Notes: generated from the sequence alone by a model not told the origin. A DNA stretch of 64,000 nucleotides from Abiotrophia defectiva ATCC 49176 (GCF_037041345.1 NZ_CP146287.1:499501-563500); one strand, 5' to 3'. Counted from the stretch's first letter, positions 49,888-58,977 are shown. Made by a program: numbers and translations.

Positions 49888-51619
49888 TCGTGCTAAAACT
49901 TTTGGCCGCCTCATGGCCTATATGTGGCGTTACAAGGGGACTGCCCTGATGGCTCTGGTCTTCATCTTCCTGACATCGGCCGTGACGACTGCCATTCCAC
50001 TCCTGGCCCGGTATTATATCGACCACTTTATTGGGGGTGGCTTGGTGGCCCAAGGAGGCTTAATCCTCCTGGCCTACTACAGCCTCTTCCTGGTGCGGGT
50101 GGCCTTTACCTTCTTAGGTAACTACACCTTCGCCCGCGTGGCCCAAAGCGTGGTCCGCGACTTGCGCCAAGAGTCCTTCGACAAGCTGCAAAGCCTGTCC
50201 ATGCGTTACTTCGACCAGACGCCGGCCGGGGCCATCGTGTCCCGCCTGACCAATGATACTCAGGCAGTGGCCGATATGTTCAGCGCCATCTTCTCTAGTT
50301 TCCTCAGTTCCTTGGTCATTGTGGCGGTGACTATTGGGACCATGCTTAGTCTCAATGTGCCCCTGACCCTGCTCATGCTGGTCTTTATTCCCATTATGTT
50401 TGGCTCTATTGCCCTCTATAACAGTAAGTCTCGCGATTTGATTGCCATGACCCGGGCTAAGCTGAGCGACCTAAACGTTAAGCTGTCGGAAAGCATTGAG
50501 GGCATGCGGATTGTCCAAGCCTTTGGCCAGGAAGGCCGTCTTTTGGCGGAGTTTGAGGCCATTAATGCAGACCACGTGACCTATTCCAATAAATCCCTCA
50601 ATGTCAACAGCCTCTTCCTGCGGCCGGCCATGTCCTTGCTTAAGCTCTTGGCCTATGCTGTTATCCTGGCCTATTTTGGGGTCACCTGGCAGGTGGCTGG
50701 TGTGACCGCGGGTCTTATGTATGCCTTCATTCAATACTCCAACCAGCTCTTCAACCCGCTGATTGAAGTCACCCAGAACTTTTCCATTCTGCAAACTTCC
50801 ATGATTGCGGCAGACCGGGTCTTTGCCTTGATTGACCAGGAGGACTATGAACCGGCCCAAAGCGGTCAGCTGACAGAAATTGGGGCGGGCAGTATTGAGT
50901 TCAAGGATGTCAGCTTCTCCTATGACGGTAAGCGGGATGTCCTCAAGCATATTAGTTTCAAGGTGGAAGCCGGCCAGACGGTGGCCTTTGTGGGGGCGAC
51001 CGGGTCTGGTAAATCGTCTATTATGAACCTCTTCTTGCGCTTCTATGAATTTGATCGCGGCCAGATTTTGATTGATGGTCAGGATATTAAGTCTTATTCA
51101 GCTGATGCCTTGCGGTCGGCGGTGGGCTTGGTTCTGCAGGATCCTTTCCTCTTCCATGGGACCATTGCCTCCAATATTCGCATGTATCAAGAGGGTTTGA
51201 CGGATGAAGCCATGCGCGAGGCGGCGCGCTTTGTCGATGCGGCTGATTTTATTGAGAGTCTGCCAGCCGGCTATGACAGTCCGGTGACGGAGCGGGGGGC
51301 TACTTTCTCAAGTGGTCAGCGCCAGTTGCTAGCCTTTGCCCGGACCATGGCCACCCAGCCTAAGATTTTGATTCTGGATGAGGCCACGGCCAATATTGAT
51401 TCGGAGACCGAGGAAGTCATTCAAGCTTCGCTGGCTAAGATGCGAAAGGGGCGGACAACCTTGGCCATCGCCCATCGTCTGTCGACTATTCAAGATGCGG
51501 ACTGCATCTATGTCCTGGACCAAGGGCAGATTGTCGAGTCGGGCAACCACCAGGAGCTACTGGCTCAAGGTGGGCTCTACTACCGCATGTATCAGCTCCA
51601 AGCGGGCATGATGAACTAA
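49880..51619 (+). CDS. Heterodimeric ABC multidrug exporter, subunit B (catalytic)
   Basis: The 579-residue partner has six helices, Walker A GATGSGKSS (about residue 372), Walker B ILILDEATANID with the catalytic Glu, H-loop AIAHRLSTI and a variant signature FSSGQRQLLAFART (Ser for the second residue). The two subunits together give one consensus and one degenerate ATP site, as in LmrCD. Overlap with the upstream gene by 8 nt and GGAAGGAGGGGACTTAG before ATG 49880 indicate coupled translation. Confidence 0.92.
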   Translation: MPNRAKTFGRLMAYMWRYKGTALMALVFIFLTSAVTTAIPLLARYYIDHFIGGGLVAQGGLILLAYYSLFLVRVAFTFLGNYTFARVAQSVVRDLRQESFDKLQSLSMRYFDQTPAGAIVSRLTNDTQAVADMFSAIFSSFLSSLVIVAVTIGTMLSLNVPLTLLMLVFIPIMFGSIALYNSKSRDLIAMTRAKLSDLNVKLSESIEGMRIVQAFGQEGRLLAEFEAINADHVTYSNKSLNVNSLFLRPAMSLLKLLAYAVILAYFGVTWQVAGVTAGLMYAFIQYSNQLFNPLIEVTQNFSILQTSMIAADRVFALIDQEDYEPAQSGQLTEIGAGSIEFKDVSFSYDGKRDVLKHISFKVEAGQTVAFVGATGSGKSSIMNLFLRFYEFDRGQILIDGQDIKSYSADALRSAVGLVLQDPFLFHGTIASNIRMYQEGLTDEAMREAARFVDAADFIESLPAGYDSPVTERGATFSSGQRQLLAFARTMATQPKILILDEATANIDSETEEVIQASLAKMRKGRTTLAIAHRLSTIQDADCIYVLDQGQIVESGNHQELLAQGGLYYRMYQLQAGMMN

Positions 51620-51631
51620 ATAAGATTAGCT

Positions 51632-51665
51632 TGAGGCTGGGACGGGTGTCCTAGCCTCATTTTTG
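51632..51665 (+). terminator. Terminator after the ABC exporter operon
   Basis: TGAGGCTGGGAC and GTCCTAGCCTCA pair with one mismatch, followed by TTTTTG. Confidence 0.85.
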
Positions 51666-51677
51666 TGTGTCGCCAAA

Positions 51678-51868
51678 GTCAAAGGCTAGCCTCGCTCCCA
51701 CCAAATCGGCCCTCCTAGGAGCCGGACCGGCTGCAGCCTCCCTACGGGAGTCTTCCGCCTTGCCTAGCTATGGAATCTCTAGGTCGCTGGCGCTCCCAGA
51801 GCTTCTCATGCGCTCGGCATCCTTTGGGCTCCAAGGAGACCGATTTGGCCGCGAGGCTAGCCTTTGAC
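51678..51868. repeat. 191-bp GC-rich palindromic (MITE-like or structured) element
   Basis: The ends GTCAAAGGCTAGCCTCGC (51678-51695) and GCGAGGCTAGCCTTTGAC (51851-51868) are perfect 18-bp inverted repeats. Inward, CCAAATCGG/CCGATTTGG (51701/51840) and CTCCTAGGAGCC/GGCTCCAAGGAG continue the pairing, giving a stem of over 40 bp around a ~110-nt GC-rich interior. It lies between a terminator and AT-rich sequence. A 66-codon frame runs through it but its protein is of shuffled composition and is not believed. The rest of the 51666-52067 gap is AT-rich with no gene. Confidence 0.75.
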
Positions 51869-52067
51869 AAGGGGTGAGTGTATATGATTTTATAGGTCTA
51901 TACAAATTAATTAAAAAACAAACTAACAGAGGGAAATGACTAATATAGATAAGTTTCTTGCTAAAAAGTAGTGTAGAATGCTGATTAACAAAGGTTTATA
52001 ATGAAATCGTAAGTAGCAACTAGTTTGTTATTTTAGAAACAAATTATTTTTTAAGGAGGTAGGAGTT

Positions 52068-52421
52068 ATGCGCACAAAAACTCTTGCAATGGTCAATGGT
52101 ATCGTCGGTCTAGTTGGTGGAATTTTTTTGCTTTTTGGTCCTTTCTTTGTTTTAGGAACTGCAGCTGCTACTATGAGTAGTGATGCAACAGCCGGTTCAG
52201 TAGGGATTTTAACACTAATTAAAATTGGTATTTTAGTTCTAGGTATTATTGGAGCAGTCCATTATAAAGGAGACATTCGTGTAGGAGCTGCACCTTCAGT
52301 TTTGTTAATTGTGGGTGGAGCAATCTCTTTAATTCCTTTATTAGGTTGGGTAGGAGGTATTATCGCCATTGTGGGCGGATCACTATACCTAGGTACACTT
52401 AAAAAATTTACTATTATTTAA
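52068..52421 (+). CDS. Small DUF4064-like membrane protein
   Basis: The 117-residue protein has four hydrophobic helices (about residues 8-30, 45-63, 70-90 and 92-108) rich in Gly/Ile/Val, with the pattern GIVGLVGGIFLL and GWVGGIIAIVGGSLYL. It resembles DUF4064-type small membrane proteins. AAGGAGGTAGGAGTT precedes ATG 52068. The gene is clearly more AT-rich than its neighbours. Function unknown. Confidence 0.65.
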   Translation: MRTKTLAMVNGIVGLVGGIFLLFGPFFVLGTAAATMSSDATAGSVGILTLIKIGILVLGIIGAVHYKGDIRVGAAPSVLLIVGGAISLIPLLGWVGGIIAIVGGSLYLGTLKKFTII

Positions 52422-52446
52422 TTCAAACAATATAGATACCTACCGT

Positions 52447-52482
52447 ATGAAGGCTGCCTTATCGATTGGCGGTCTTTTTTTG
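52447..52482 (+). terminator. Probable terminator
   Basis: AAGGCTGCC and GGCGGTCTT pair using G-U wobbles around TTATCGATT and are followed by TTTTTT. Confidence 0.6.
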
Positions 52483-52573
52483 GATTTATATATAGGCGAA
52501 TGCGCTAGCTAGAGTTTTGTCTGCCCTATATATTTTGTTATAATGAGAAAGTAAGCGAAAGGGGGGCAACCGT

Positions 52574-53614
52574 ATGACCATTACAGCACAGGAGATTTTG
52601 GCGCAAAGGCTCTATCATCAGGCTTTGCTTGAGTCTAAGTTGACTGGGACAGAGGTCTTGGCCAAGAGTCTGGGGATTCAGTCTCAGTATGTGACCCATG
52701 GCATCTATAATTACTTCAATCGTCTGGCTGATCCTAAGGCGGATAGTTATGCTGACTTGACAGAGCAAGGTATTCTGGCTTGGGGCCAGCGGGGGACCTA
52801 CCACTTCTATGATCGTCCGACTTGGGAGACCTTGTCACTACTTCTGTCGGAGACGGTCTCTTGGCCCTGGCATCATTTGGCTGAGCAAGGGGTAGAGGTG
52901 GCGGCCCAATTAGAGCGCCTGGCTAGTTATCTGGCTGACGGTCCTCTGACGCGTGAGGCCCTCAAGGATTGCTACGGTCAGGAAGAGTGGCGCCAACTCT
53001 TCCGCTGGGGTGGGCTCTTCTTGGCGGCTTCGCGTCAGGGCCAGCTCTATCAGACCTTGAGTCAGGGCGACCGATATGTTCATTGGCAGGCAGCGCCAGA
53101 AGGCCAGGACTTGCACCTCCTTAAGCATCAGCTCTTGGCGACTTATTTCTCTTTCTATGGTCCGGCGACTCTGGCGGATGCGGCCCATTTCTTCGGGGTG
53201 CCCCAGGCCTTCTTCAGTCAGGTGGACCTGTCTGACTGGCCAAGTTGTCGTTATGGCAAGCAGACCTTCTACTATGAAAGCTGGCAGGATGTGGCCAAGT
53301 TGCCGACTGTCTTGGTCCTGGGCAAATTCGATGCCCTCTTAGTTTCCTACAAGTCCAAAGATATCTTGGTAGAAAAGGACCGCCACCACACTATTTGGCA
53401 GAAAGCCGGCCAGATCCCAGCCCTGATTCTGATTCGGGGCCAGGTCAAGGGTCAGTGGAACTTGCGCCAACAAGGCGACCAAATCACTTTCCAAGTGACT
53501 AGCGCCCAGCCTTTGGCAAAGGCTCACCAGGCTACTATCCGCGCTCGCTTTAAGGCCTTTGCCCGCTGGTGGGGCAAGCAGGTCAAGGCCATTGACTTTG
53601 TGGTGGAAGCCTAA
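52574..53614 (+). CDS. Winged-helix DNA-binding protein, AlkZ/YcaQ-like (HTH_42) DNA glycosylase family
   Basis: The 346-residue protein has tandem winged-helix domains. SLGIQSQYVTHGIYN (about residue 34) carries the QxQ-type motif of AlkZ glycosylases (QSQ here), and the C-terminal VLGKFDALLVSYKSKD recalls the family 'lp.fD.ll.gy.dr'. AlkZ-like proteins repair interstrand crosslinks or alkylated bases; many paralogues are uncharacterised. GAAAGGGGGGCAACCGT precedes ATG 52574. A damage-related activity is family-level inference. Confidence 0.72.
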   Translation: MTITAQEILAQRLYHQALLESKLTGTEVLAKSLGIQSQYVTHGIYNYFNRLADPKADSYADLTEQGILAWGQRGTYHFYDRPTWETLSLLLSETVSWPWHHLAEQGVEVAAQLERLASYLADGPLTREALKDCYGQEEWRQLFRWGGLFLAASRQGQLYQTLSQGDRYVHWQAAPEGQDLHLLKHQLLATYFSFYGPATLADAAHFFGVPQAFFSQVDLSDWPSCRYGKQTFYYESWQDVAKLPTVLVLGKFDALLVSYKSKDILVEKDRHHTIWQKAGQIPALILIRGQVKGQWNLRQQGDQITFQVTSAQPLAKAHQATIRARFKAFARWWGKQVKAIDFVVEA

Positions 53615-53625
53615 TACTGATTGAG

Positions 53626-53668
53626 AGGTTAATGATGATGAAACTATTAATGGTTAACCTGCCTTTTT
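53626..53668 (+). terminator. Probable terminator
   Basis: AGGTTAA (53626-53632) and TTAACCT (53654-53660) with further inner A/T pairing, followed by GCCTTTTTC. Confidence 0.6.
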
Positions 53669-53787
53669 CGGGGCATACACCAGAATAAACCGACTGACTA
53701 GGTGGCTTACAGGTTCAATAGGTCGTCTATTTTTGATTATTACAATAGGTTATTTGAAAAAAAAAATCTGATTTGCTTAAAATTAAT

Positions 53788-53818
53788 TGACATATAATAG
53801 TTAAAATGTTAATGTAAA
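53788..53818 (+). promoter_or_regulatory. Possible promoter of the lactococcin 972-like cassette
   Basis: A TTGACA followed after 17 nt by TAATGT in an AT-rich stretch. A hairpin GAGCAATGA/TCGTTGCTC (about 53845-53880) follows in the leader. Confidence 0.4.
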
Positions 53819-53909
53819 TCCATAAAGAAACCGTTTCGAAAAAGAGCAATGAGGATTTATTTTGTTGCATCGTTGCTCAGAATGTGCTTTTTTTGAAAGG
53901 GAGAATAAA

Positions 53910-54196
53910 ATGAAAACGAAAAACACAAATTACTTACTCTCATTCTTGTTTCAAGTTTTGCACTGATGGGGGCTGTATCTGCCATAGTACAGTATACTGA
54001 TGGTAGTGTTTGGACCTATGGTTAGGGTTCTGGAGGAGGATGGGCTTTTTCAAATTACTACCATGGTAAAAAATACCATTATTCATCCCTCGTGAGCAGA
54101 TGGGATAGTCATTCTGATAAAGGAGAAGCTCCTGCTGGAAAAACCTCCTACGCATGGATTTGGACTAAATGGGGAGTTTACTATGATTATGACTAA
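53910..54196 (+). pseudogene. Lactococcin 972-family bacteriocin precursor, broken by a frameshift and a stop
   Basis: ATG 53910 (after AAAGGGAGAATAA) starts MKTKNTN. A one-base loss at about 53930-53936 throws off the frame; in phase 3 it continues as TLILVSSFALMGAVSA, a signal peptide. The mature part opens with a Trp-Thr-Tyr-Gly motif where the family has WxYGxG, and an in-frame TAG (54023-54025) replaces the residue after YG. Beyond it the family pattern continues (NYYHGKKYHYSS, KTSYAWIWTKWGVYY) to TAA 54194. Two independent lesions show it is decayed. The transporter genes directly downstream remain intact. Confidence 0.85.
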
Positions 54197-54266
54197 TCGT
54201 TCATTGATTTAAATTGCTACCTTTGTAGCTCGTACAAGGGGAATCATTTTTTATAAGGAGTCTACT

Positions 54267-56288
54267 ATGAAGAAACTATTTATTTGCTTATCTACTATTT
54301 TTCTCAGTTGCTTCTTCATTTGGATTATTATCTTACGTGCCCCTCAGTATCTCTATACTAGTTATGACTCCGTTACCCTGCTACGTGTTAAAAAGGGGGC
54401 ACAAGAGCCGACTCGTGAGGAATTTGAGCGAGAGTTGGAGAAGTTTGCAAGCTCGGAGCAGAGTTTGATTGCCAGACGGATAGTAGAGCCGAGTAAGGAT
54501 GGAAGGACCAACTTCACCTATGCGACCTATGGTCAGGGAGGCTTGCCAAAAGAGTTTCAAGCGGCCAGCCAAGAAAGCCGAGAACGGAGCGATCCTCTCA
54601 ATAGCTACCTTCTCTTATCTGGTTCATTAACCAAGGAAAAATTAGCCGCAAAATTAGATGATTTAGGTTATAAAGCGATTGCAGACCGCAAAACTCCTCC
54701 GTATCTTTTAGCTTTTTGGATTGCTTTAAATCCGTTGTTGTTGATTAGTTTAGCTATATTTGGATTAGCTTTCTTTGCTATGGTGATTATCACTCGGATT
54801 AAGGAGATGCGGGCTGCAGGGATTCAGCTCTTTTCAGGACAGACCCTCTTGTCCATTATAGGAAGCGCCTTATACGATGATGTCAAGTGGCTTTGCTTAG
54901 CTGGGGGAGGATCCCTTATAGTGGGAGGTGCTGTCCTCCTCGGCCAAGGGCTCTTTTATCCCGTTCTTTTAGCAACCTTTAGTATCGGAGTGGGGCTTTA
55001 TCTTCTCTTTTTATTGGGAATTTCGCTCGTACTGAGCCTGCTCTATTTGATGAGCTTGAGCTACAAGGCTTTGGTTCCTGCGTTAAAAGGACGTTTGCCT
55101 CTCAAACGTTTGATGACCTTGACCTTGCTATGTCAGTTGGTTGCTGTCTTTACAGTAGGTTTTGCAGTCAAGACTGGCTTGACTTCTTACCAGCGTTTAC
55201 AGGAACTCCAGCTATCCAAGCAAGCTTGGGAAGATCGAGCAGATTATTACCAGATTTCCTTTGGGCTCGGTGATAGAGGAAAAAAAACGGAAAGTCAGAG
55301 CAAGTGGTATGCCTTTGCCAAGGAAGCAATCGAAGAAGAACAAGCCCTTTATGTAAAGGATAATCTGCTCCATTTTGCCAATCCACAAGGACAAAATGAA
55401 CAGGGAGAGACACTGGATACTTATAGTCCAGATGCTAATACGCTCTATGTTAGTCCCAGTTATTTGGAGAAGGAAAAGGTCGTGGTAGATGCTGAGACAA
55501 AACAGAAGTTAGCCCATCTCCAAAAAGGTGAGTTTGTCCTCTTGCTCCCAGAACGTTTGCGCTCTCGAGAAGCAGAACTAAAAAAAATCTTTGAAGAAGG
55601 ATTGAGTTATTATGGAAAATCTGGTGAGGAGGCAAGTGCTCCTTTGGATTATGAGATGAAAGCGTACGTTAGTTATCTTTCAATGGGAGAAAAGCGATTT
55701 GTTTATAATAACGGCGAGAACCCAGTATCCACTCAGTATTTGACGGATCCGATTTTAGTGGTATTCACGCCGACTTCTACAGGTGATAGTTTTACATCCT
55801 TATCTAGTTGGTCTATCAATGCTGGTAAGAATATCTTTGTCAAAGGATATGAAGAAGGGATTAAACTCTTGAAAAATGCAGGAATTTATGATCAAGTATC
55901 CTACCTCAAGGAGGGACGAAGTGTTTACCTCGCACGTTACTATGAGGTTCAAACACAAACTCTAACCCTTATTTTAGGAGCTATTATTGGAATCGCGAGT
56001 TCTTTGCTTCTCTTTTATTCTGTGAATCTTCTTTATTTTGAACAATTCCGTCGTGAGATTTTGATTAAACGAATTTCTGGTTTGCGATTTTTTGAAACGC
56101 ACGCTCAGTATATGATTAGTCAATTTGCTAGTTTTGTATTCGGTGCGAGTCTCTTTATTTGGCGTAGTCAGGATGTGGTGATTGGATTGGTAACTTTATC
56201 GATCTTCCTCGTTAGTGCTATACTGACTCTCTACCGTCAAGCACAGAAAGAATCTCGTGTTTCTATGACCATTATGAAAGGAAAATAG
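54267..56288 (+). CDS. Bacteriocin-associated integral membrane protein (lactococcin 972 type)
   Basis: The 673-residue protein has an N-terminal signal-like helix (about 5-22), a cluster of about five helices (145-310), a large extracytoplasmic domain (about 310-555) and three C-terminal helices (about 565-665). This FtsX/MacB-like layout with a big soluble loop is that of the 'bacteriocin-associated integral membrane protein' family. It pairs with the ATPase 1 nt downstream. TAAGGAGTCTACT precedes ATG 54267. It probably exports or gives immunity to lactococcin 972-like peptides; with its own bacteriocin gene broken, immunity to others may be what is kept. AT-rich. Confidence 0.87.
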   Translation: MKKLFICLSTIFLSCFFIWIIILRAPQYLYTSYDSVTLLRVKKGAQEPTREEFERELEKFASSEQSLIARRIVEPSKDGRTNFTYATYGQGGLPKEFQAASQESRERSDPLNSYLLLSGSLTKEKLAAKLDDLGYKAIADRKTPPYLLAFWIALNPLLLISLAIFGLAFFAMVIITRIKEMRAAGIQLFSGQTLLSIIGSALYDDVKWLCLAGGGSLIVGGAVLLGQGLFYPVLLATFSIGVGLYLLFLLGISLVLSLLYLMSLSYKALVPALKGRLPLKRLMTLTLLCQLVAVFTVGFAVKTGLTSYQRLQELQLSKQAWEDRADYYQISFGLGDRGKKTESQSKWYAFAKEAIEEEQALYVKDNLLHFANPQGQNEQGETLDTYSPDANTLYVSPSYLEKEKVVVDAETKQKLAHLQKGEFVLLLPERLRSREAELKKIFEEGLSYYGKSGEEASAPLDYEMKAYVSYLSMGEKRFVYNNGENPVSTQYLTDPILVVFTPTSTGDSFTSLSSWSINAGKNIFVKGYEEGIKLLKNAGIYDQVSYLKEGRSVYLARYYEVQTQTLTLILGAIIGIASSLLLFYSVNLLYFEQFRREILIKRISGLRFFETHAQYMISQFASFVFGASLFIWRSQDVVIGLVTLSIFLVSAILTLYRQAQKESRVSMTIMKGK

Positions 56289-56289
56289 G

Positions 56290-56931
56290 ATGATTGAACT
56301 AAAGAATATATCTAAAAAATTTGGAAGCCGTCAGCTATTTTCAGATACTAATCTTCAATTTGAAGGTGGGAAAATTTATGCCTTAATCGGTACAAGTGGC
56401 TGTGGTAAGACAACCCTCTTGAATATGATTGGACGATTAGAGCCATATGATAATGGAGAAATTATCTATGATGGCACTTCTCTTAAGGATATCAAGCCCT
56501 CTGTTTTCTTTAGAGATTACTTGGGATATTTATTTCAAGATTTTGGCTTAATTGAAAGCCAAACAGTTAAAGAGAATCTCAATCTGGGTTTAGTTGGTAA
56601 AAAGTTGAAAGAAAAAGAGAAAATCTCTCTGATGAAAAAAGCTCTAAACCGTGTCAACCTCTCTTATTTAGATTTAAAGCAACCTATATTTGAGTTATCA
56701 GGAGGAGAAGCACAACGTGTTGCGCTAGCGAAGATAATTTTAAAGGATCCGCCTTTGATTCTTGCAGATGAACCGACCGCTTCGCTAGACCCCAAAAACT
56801 CTGAGGAATTACTTTCTATCCTAGAATCTTTAAAAAATCCGAATCGAACTATTATTATTGCGACCCACAATCCTCTTATTTGGGAACAAGTGGACCAAGT
56901 TATTCGAGTTACCGATTTATCACATAGATGA
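56290..56931 (+). CDS. ABC transporter ATP-binding protein, lactococcin 972 type
   Basis: The 213-residue ATPase has Walker A GTSGCGKTT (about residue 36), signature LSGGEAQRVALAK (about residue 138), Walker B LILADEPTASLD and H-loop IATHN. It is the partner of the permease one base upstream, and a divergent paralogue of the ATPase at 959-1588. AAGGAAAATAGG precedes the ATG. Complete and probably active. Confidence 0.9.
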   Translation: MIELKNISKKFGSRQLFSDTNLQFEGGKIYALIGTSGCGKTTLLNMIGRLEPYDNGEIIYDGTSLKDIKPSVFFRDYLGYLFQDFGLIESQTVKENLNLGLVGKKLKEKEKISLMKKALNRVNLSYLDLKQPIFELSGGEAQRVALAKIILKDPPLILADEPTASLDPKNSEELLSILESLKNPNRTIIIATHNPLIWEQVDQVIRVTDLSHR

Positions 56932-57082
56932 TATGGCAAGATTCAGTTAGAAGAAAGTTTTTGATTATATATAGCATAAATAAGAGTCACATCATAATTA
57001 GATTGCGGAATCCCTATTTACCAGTCTTTGAGAGCGATAAGCGATTGATAGAAACTGATAAATTGATTTGGTTTCCTGCAAA

Positions 57083-57120
57083 AAATCCTGCCAAAAATTC
57101 TTTGGCAGGATTTTTGTTTT
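57083..57120 (+). terminator. Terminator of the bacteriocin transporter operon
   Basis: AAATCCTGCCAAA and TTTGGCAGGATTT form a perfect 13-bp stem with TTTTTG. Confidence 0.88.
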
Positions 57121-57131
57121 AATAAACTTTC

Positions 57132-57166
57132 GGGGGGAGACACTAGATTGTCTACCCCTTTTTTGC
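57132..57166 (+). terminator. Second terminator-like hairpin
   Basis: GGGGGAGACA and TGTCTACCCC pair with one mismatch and are followed by TTTTTT. It lies just before the integrase fragment and may have belonged to the vanished upstream gene. Confidence 0.65.
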
Positions 57167-57179
57167 GTTTCGCAGGTAA

Positions 57180-57635
57180 TTATGCAAAATATTGGATGAT
57201 ATTACCATTGAAGTGCTACAAATTTGTCGAAAAAGTCAGTTTGCGAATCAAGATACAGATCTTATCATTTCAAGATTTGGAGATCCTTTTTGCAAATCAA
57301 GCATTTGTCGCATTATCAAACGGAAAGCTCAGCAGGTAGGAGTTCCAGTAATTACAGGAAAAGGTCTCAGACATAGCCATGCATCCTATCTAATCAATGT
57401 CTTGAAAAAAGATATTTTATATGTAGCCAGACGTATGGGACACGCCGATAAATCAACAACTTTGAATACATATAGTCACTGGTTTAATGCTTTAGATAAA
57501 ACAGTTTCTGAAGAAATCACACAAAATATCAAAGCTGAACAAGCCAGATACTATGCTGATTTATCAGTCCAAGCGGGTGGCAACCAAGCCATTGTTGCCA
57601 AGATTGAAGCTTTGATGTCTGAGTGGCAAGCCTAG
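57180..57635 (+). pseudogene. Tyrosine recombinase/integrase, C-terminal fragment
   Basis: The frame (in-frame stop at 57077-like position TAA 57177; first start TTG 57192) encodes about 147 residues with KGLRHSHASYLIN (Arg/His box), ARRMGHADKSTT and NTYSHW (nucleophilic Tyr). These are the C-terminal catalytic motifs of phage/ICE integrases. The first Arg and the whole N-terminal arm-binding and core-binding domains are missing, and no ribosome site precedes TTG. It is a remnant of the element that may have brought the bacteriocin cassette. Confidence 0.8.
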
Positions 57636-57706
57636 CCCCTGTTTTCTGCCAGTCAATCTGCTATAATATAGAAGAACAAAGAATTTACACAACGAAGGAA
57701 GATAGA

Positions 57707-58534
57707 ATGAAACTCATCTCATGGAATATCGATTCACTCAATGCGGCCCTAACTAGCGACTCGGCCCGGGCCCAACTCTCCAAGGCAGTCCTAGACCAGC
57801 TAGCGCAAGCAGGAGCAGACATTATTGCCATTCAAGAAACCAAGTTATCACCAACGGGTCCAACCAAGAAGCATGAAGAAATCTTGGCAGAATACTTCCC
57901 GGGTTATGCCCACACTTGGCGGTCCTCTCAGGAGCCAGCCCGCAAGGGATATGCTGGAACCCTCTTCCTCTATCGGGAGAGCTTGAAGCCTAAGGTGACC
58001 TTCCCTGAAATCGGGGCGCCGTCGACCATGGACTTGGAAGGCCGGATCATTACCCTGGAATTTGACGATTTCTATGTCACTCAGGTCTACACGCCTAATG
58101 CGGGGGATGGCCTCAAGCGTCTGGCAGAGCGTCAGGTTTGGGATGCCAAATACGCTGACTACCTGGTGAGTTTGGATGCTAAGAAACCAGTCTTGGCAAC
58201 GGGGGACTTCAACGTTGCCCACCAGGAAATCGACTTGGCTAATCCAGGAGCCAACCGCCAATCCGCGGGCTTTACCGATGAAGAACGGGCAGGCTTTACC
58301 CATTTGCTCAGCCGGGGCTTTACCGATAGTTTCCGCCACCTACATGGGGATGTGCCGCATCAATATACCTGGTGGGCGCAGCGTAGTCGGACTAGCAAGA
58401 TTAACAATACAGGCTGGCGCATTGATTACTGGTTAGTATCTGATCGTATTGCAGACAAGGTAACCAAGTCCCAGATGCTAGATTCAGGGGCGCGCCAAGA
58501 CCATACGCCTATACTGTTAGAAATTAACTTATAA
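57707..58534 (+). CDS. exoA: Exodeoxyribonuclease III / AP endonuclease (ExoA)
   Basis: The 275-residue length equals streptococcal ExoA. Motifs include ISWNIDSLNA (metal Asn), IIAIQETKLS (metal Glu about residue 45), VYTPNAGDGLKRL, ATGDFNVAHQEIDLANP (catalytic Asp/Asn) and RQDHTPILLEI (catalytic Asp-His). It repairs abasic sites. ATG 57707 follows GAAGGAAGATAGA; an in-frame start at 57623 lies inside the integrase remnant and is rejected. Confidence 0.95.
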   Translation: MKLISWNIDSLNAALTSDSARAQLSKAVLDQLAQAGADIIAIQETKLSPTGPTKKHEEILAEYFPGYAHTWRSSQEPARKGYAGTLFLYRESLKPKVTFPEIGAPSTMDLEGRIITLEFDDFYVTQVYTPNAGDGLKRLAERQVWDAKYADYLVSLDAKKPVLATGDFNVAHQEIDLANPGANRQSAGFTDEERAGFTHLLSRGFTDSFRHLHGDVPHQYTWWAQRSRTSKINNTGWRIDYWLVSDRIADKVTKSQMLDSGARQDHTPILLEINL

Positions 58535-58548
58535 GAGGAGGCAGTCCT

Positions 58549-58977
58549 ATGACACACTATCCTGTGGAAAGCACAGAGCTCATGCCAGAAGATTTCTATG
58601 AGAGAGTCTTTACGCATGGCTATGAGACCTACTTCAATCAGCCTAAGCCTGAGGGCTTGGACCAATCCTTCATCTGGCAGATGAAAGACGGAGAGCGCTT
58701 GGTGGCAGCCATGAATGGTAAAATTCGTCATCAGGCCATGAAAATCGAGAACCTGGCCATCGACCCGGACTATCAGGGCCAGCGCCTAGGCAGCCAGTTT
58801 ATAGACTATGCCAAGGACTATGCCCGTCAAGTCGGGGTGACCAGCATTCTCTTAACCACGCGGACCTATCAGGCCAAGGACTTCTATCTCAAGCACGGCT
58901 TTGAGGTCTATGGTTTCTTGGAAGATGTTCCTATGCCAGGGGTCGGGGTCTACTATATGATTTATCGATTTAAATAA
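58549..58977 (+). CDS. GNAT-family N-acetyltransferase
   Basis: The 142-residue protein has IENLAIDPDYQGQRLGSQFIDYAKDYA (acetyl-CoA loop YQGQRLG, about residues 79-85) and FYLKHGFEVYGFLEDVP, typical of small GNATs. It is 14 nt after exoA with GAGGAGGCAGTCCT before its ATG, so the two are cotranscribed. Substrate unknown. Confidence 0.85.
   Translation: MTHYPVESTELMPEDFYERVFTHGYETYFNQPKPEGLDQSFIWQMKDGERLVAAMNGKIRHQAMKIENLAIDPDYQGQRLGSQFIDYAKDYARQVGVTSILLTTRTYQAKDFYLKHGFEVYGFLEDVPMPGVGVYYMIYRFK

Noticed and set aside
51667-51867. 66-codon frame through the palindromic element
   Set aside because: Starts inside a terminator tail and its composition follows the inverted repeats; no ribosome site.
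54267-56931. FtsX/MacB-type cell-division or antibiotic pump
   Set aside because: The layout is similar, but the adjoining lactococcin 972-like precursor and the ATPase type favour the bacteriocin-associated family.
57148-57339. 63-codon frame overlapping the integrase fragment
   Set aside because: Different phase from the conserved integrase motifs; only the 57192 frame carries them.
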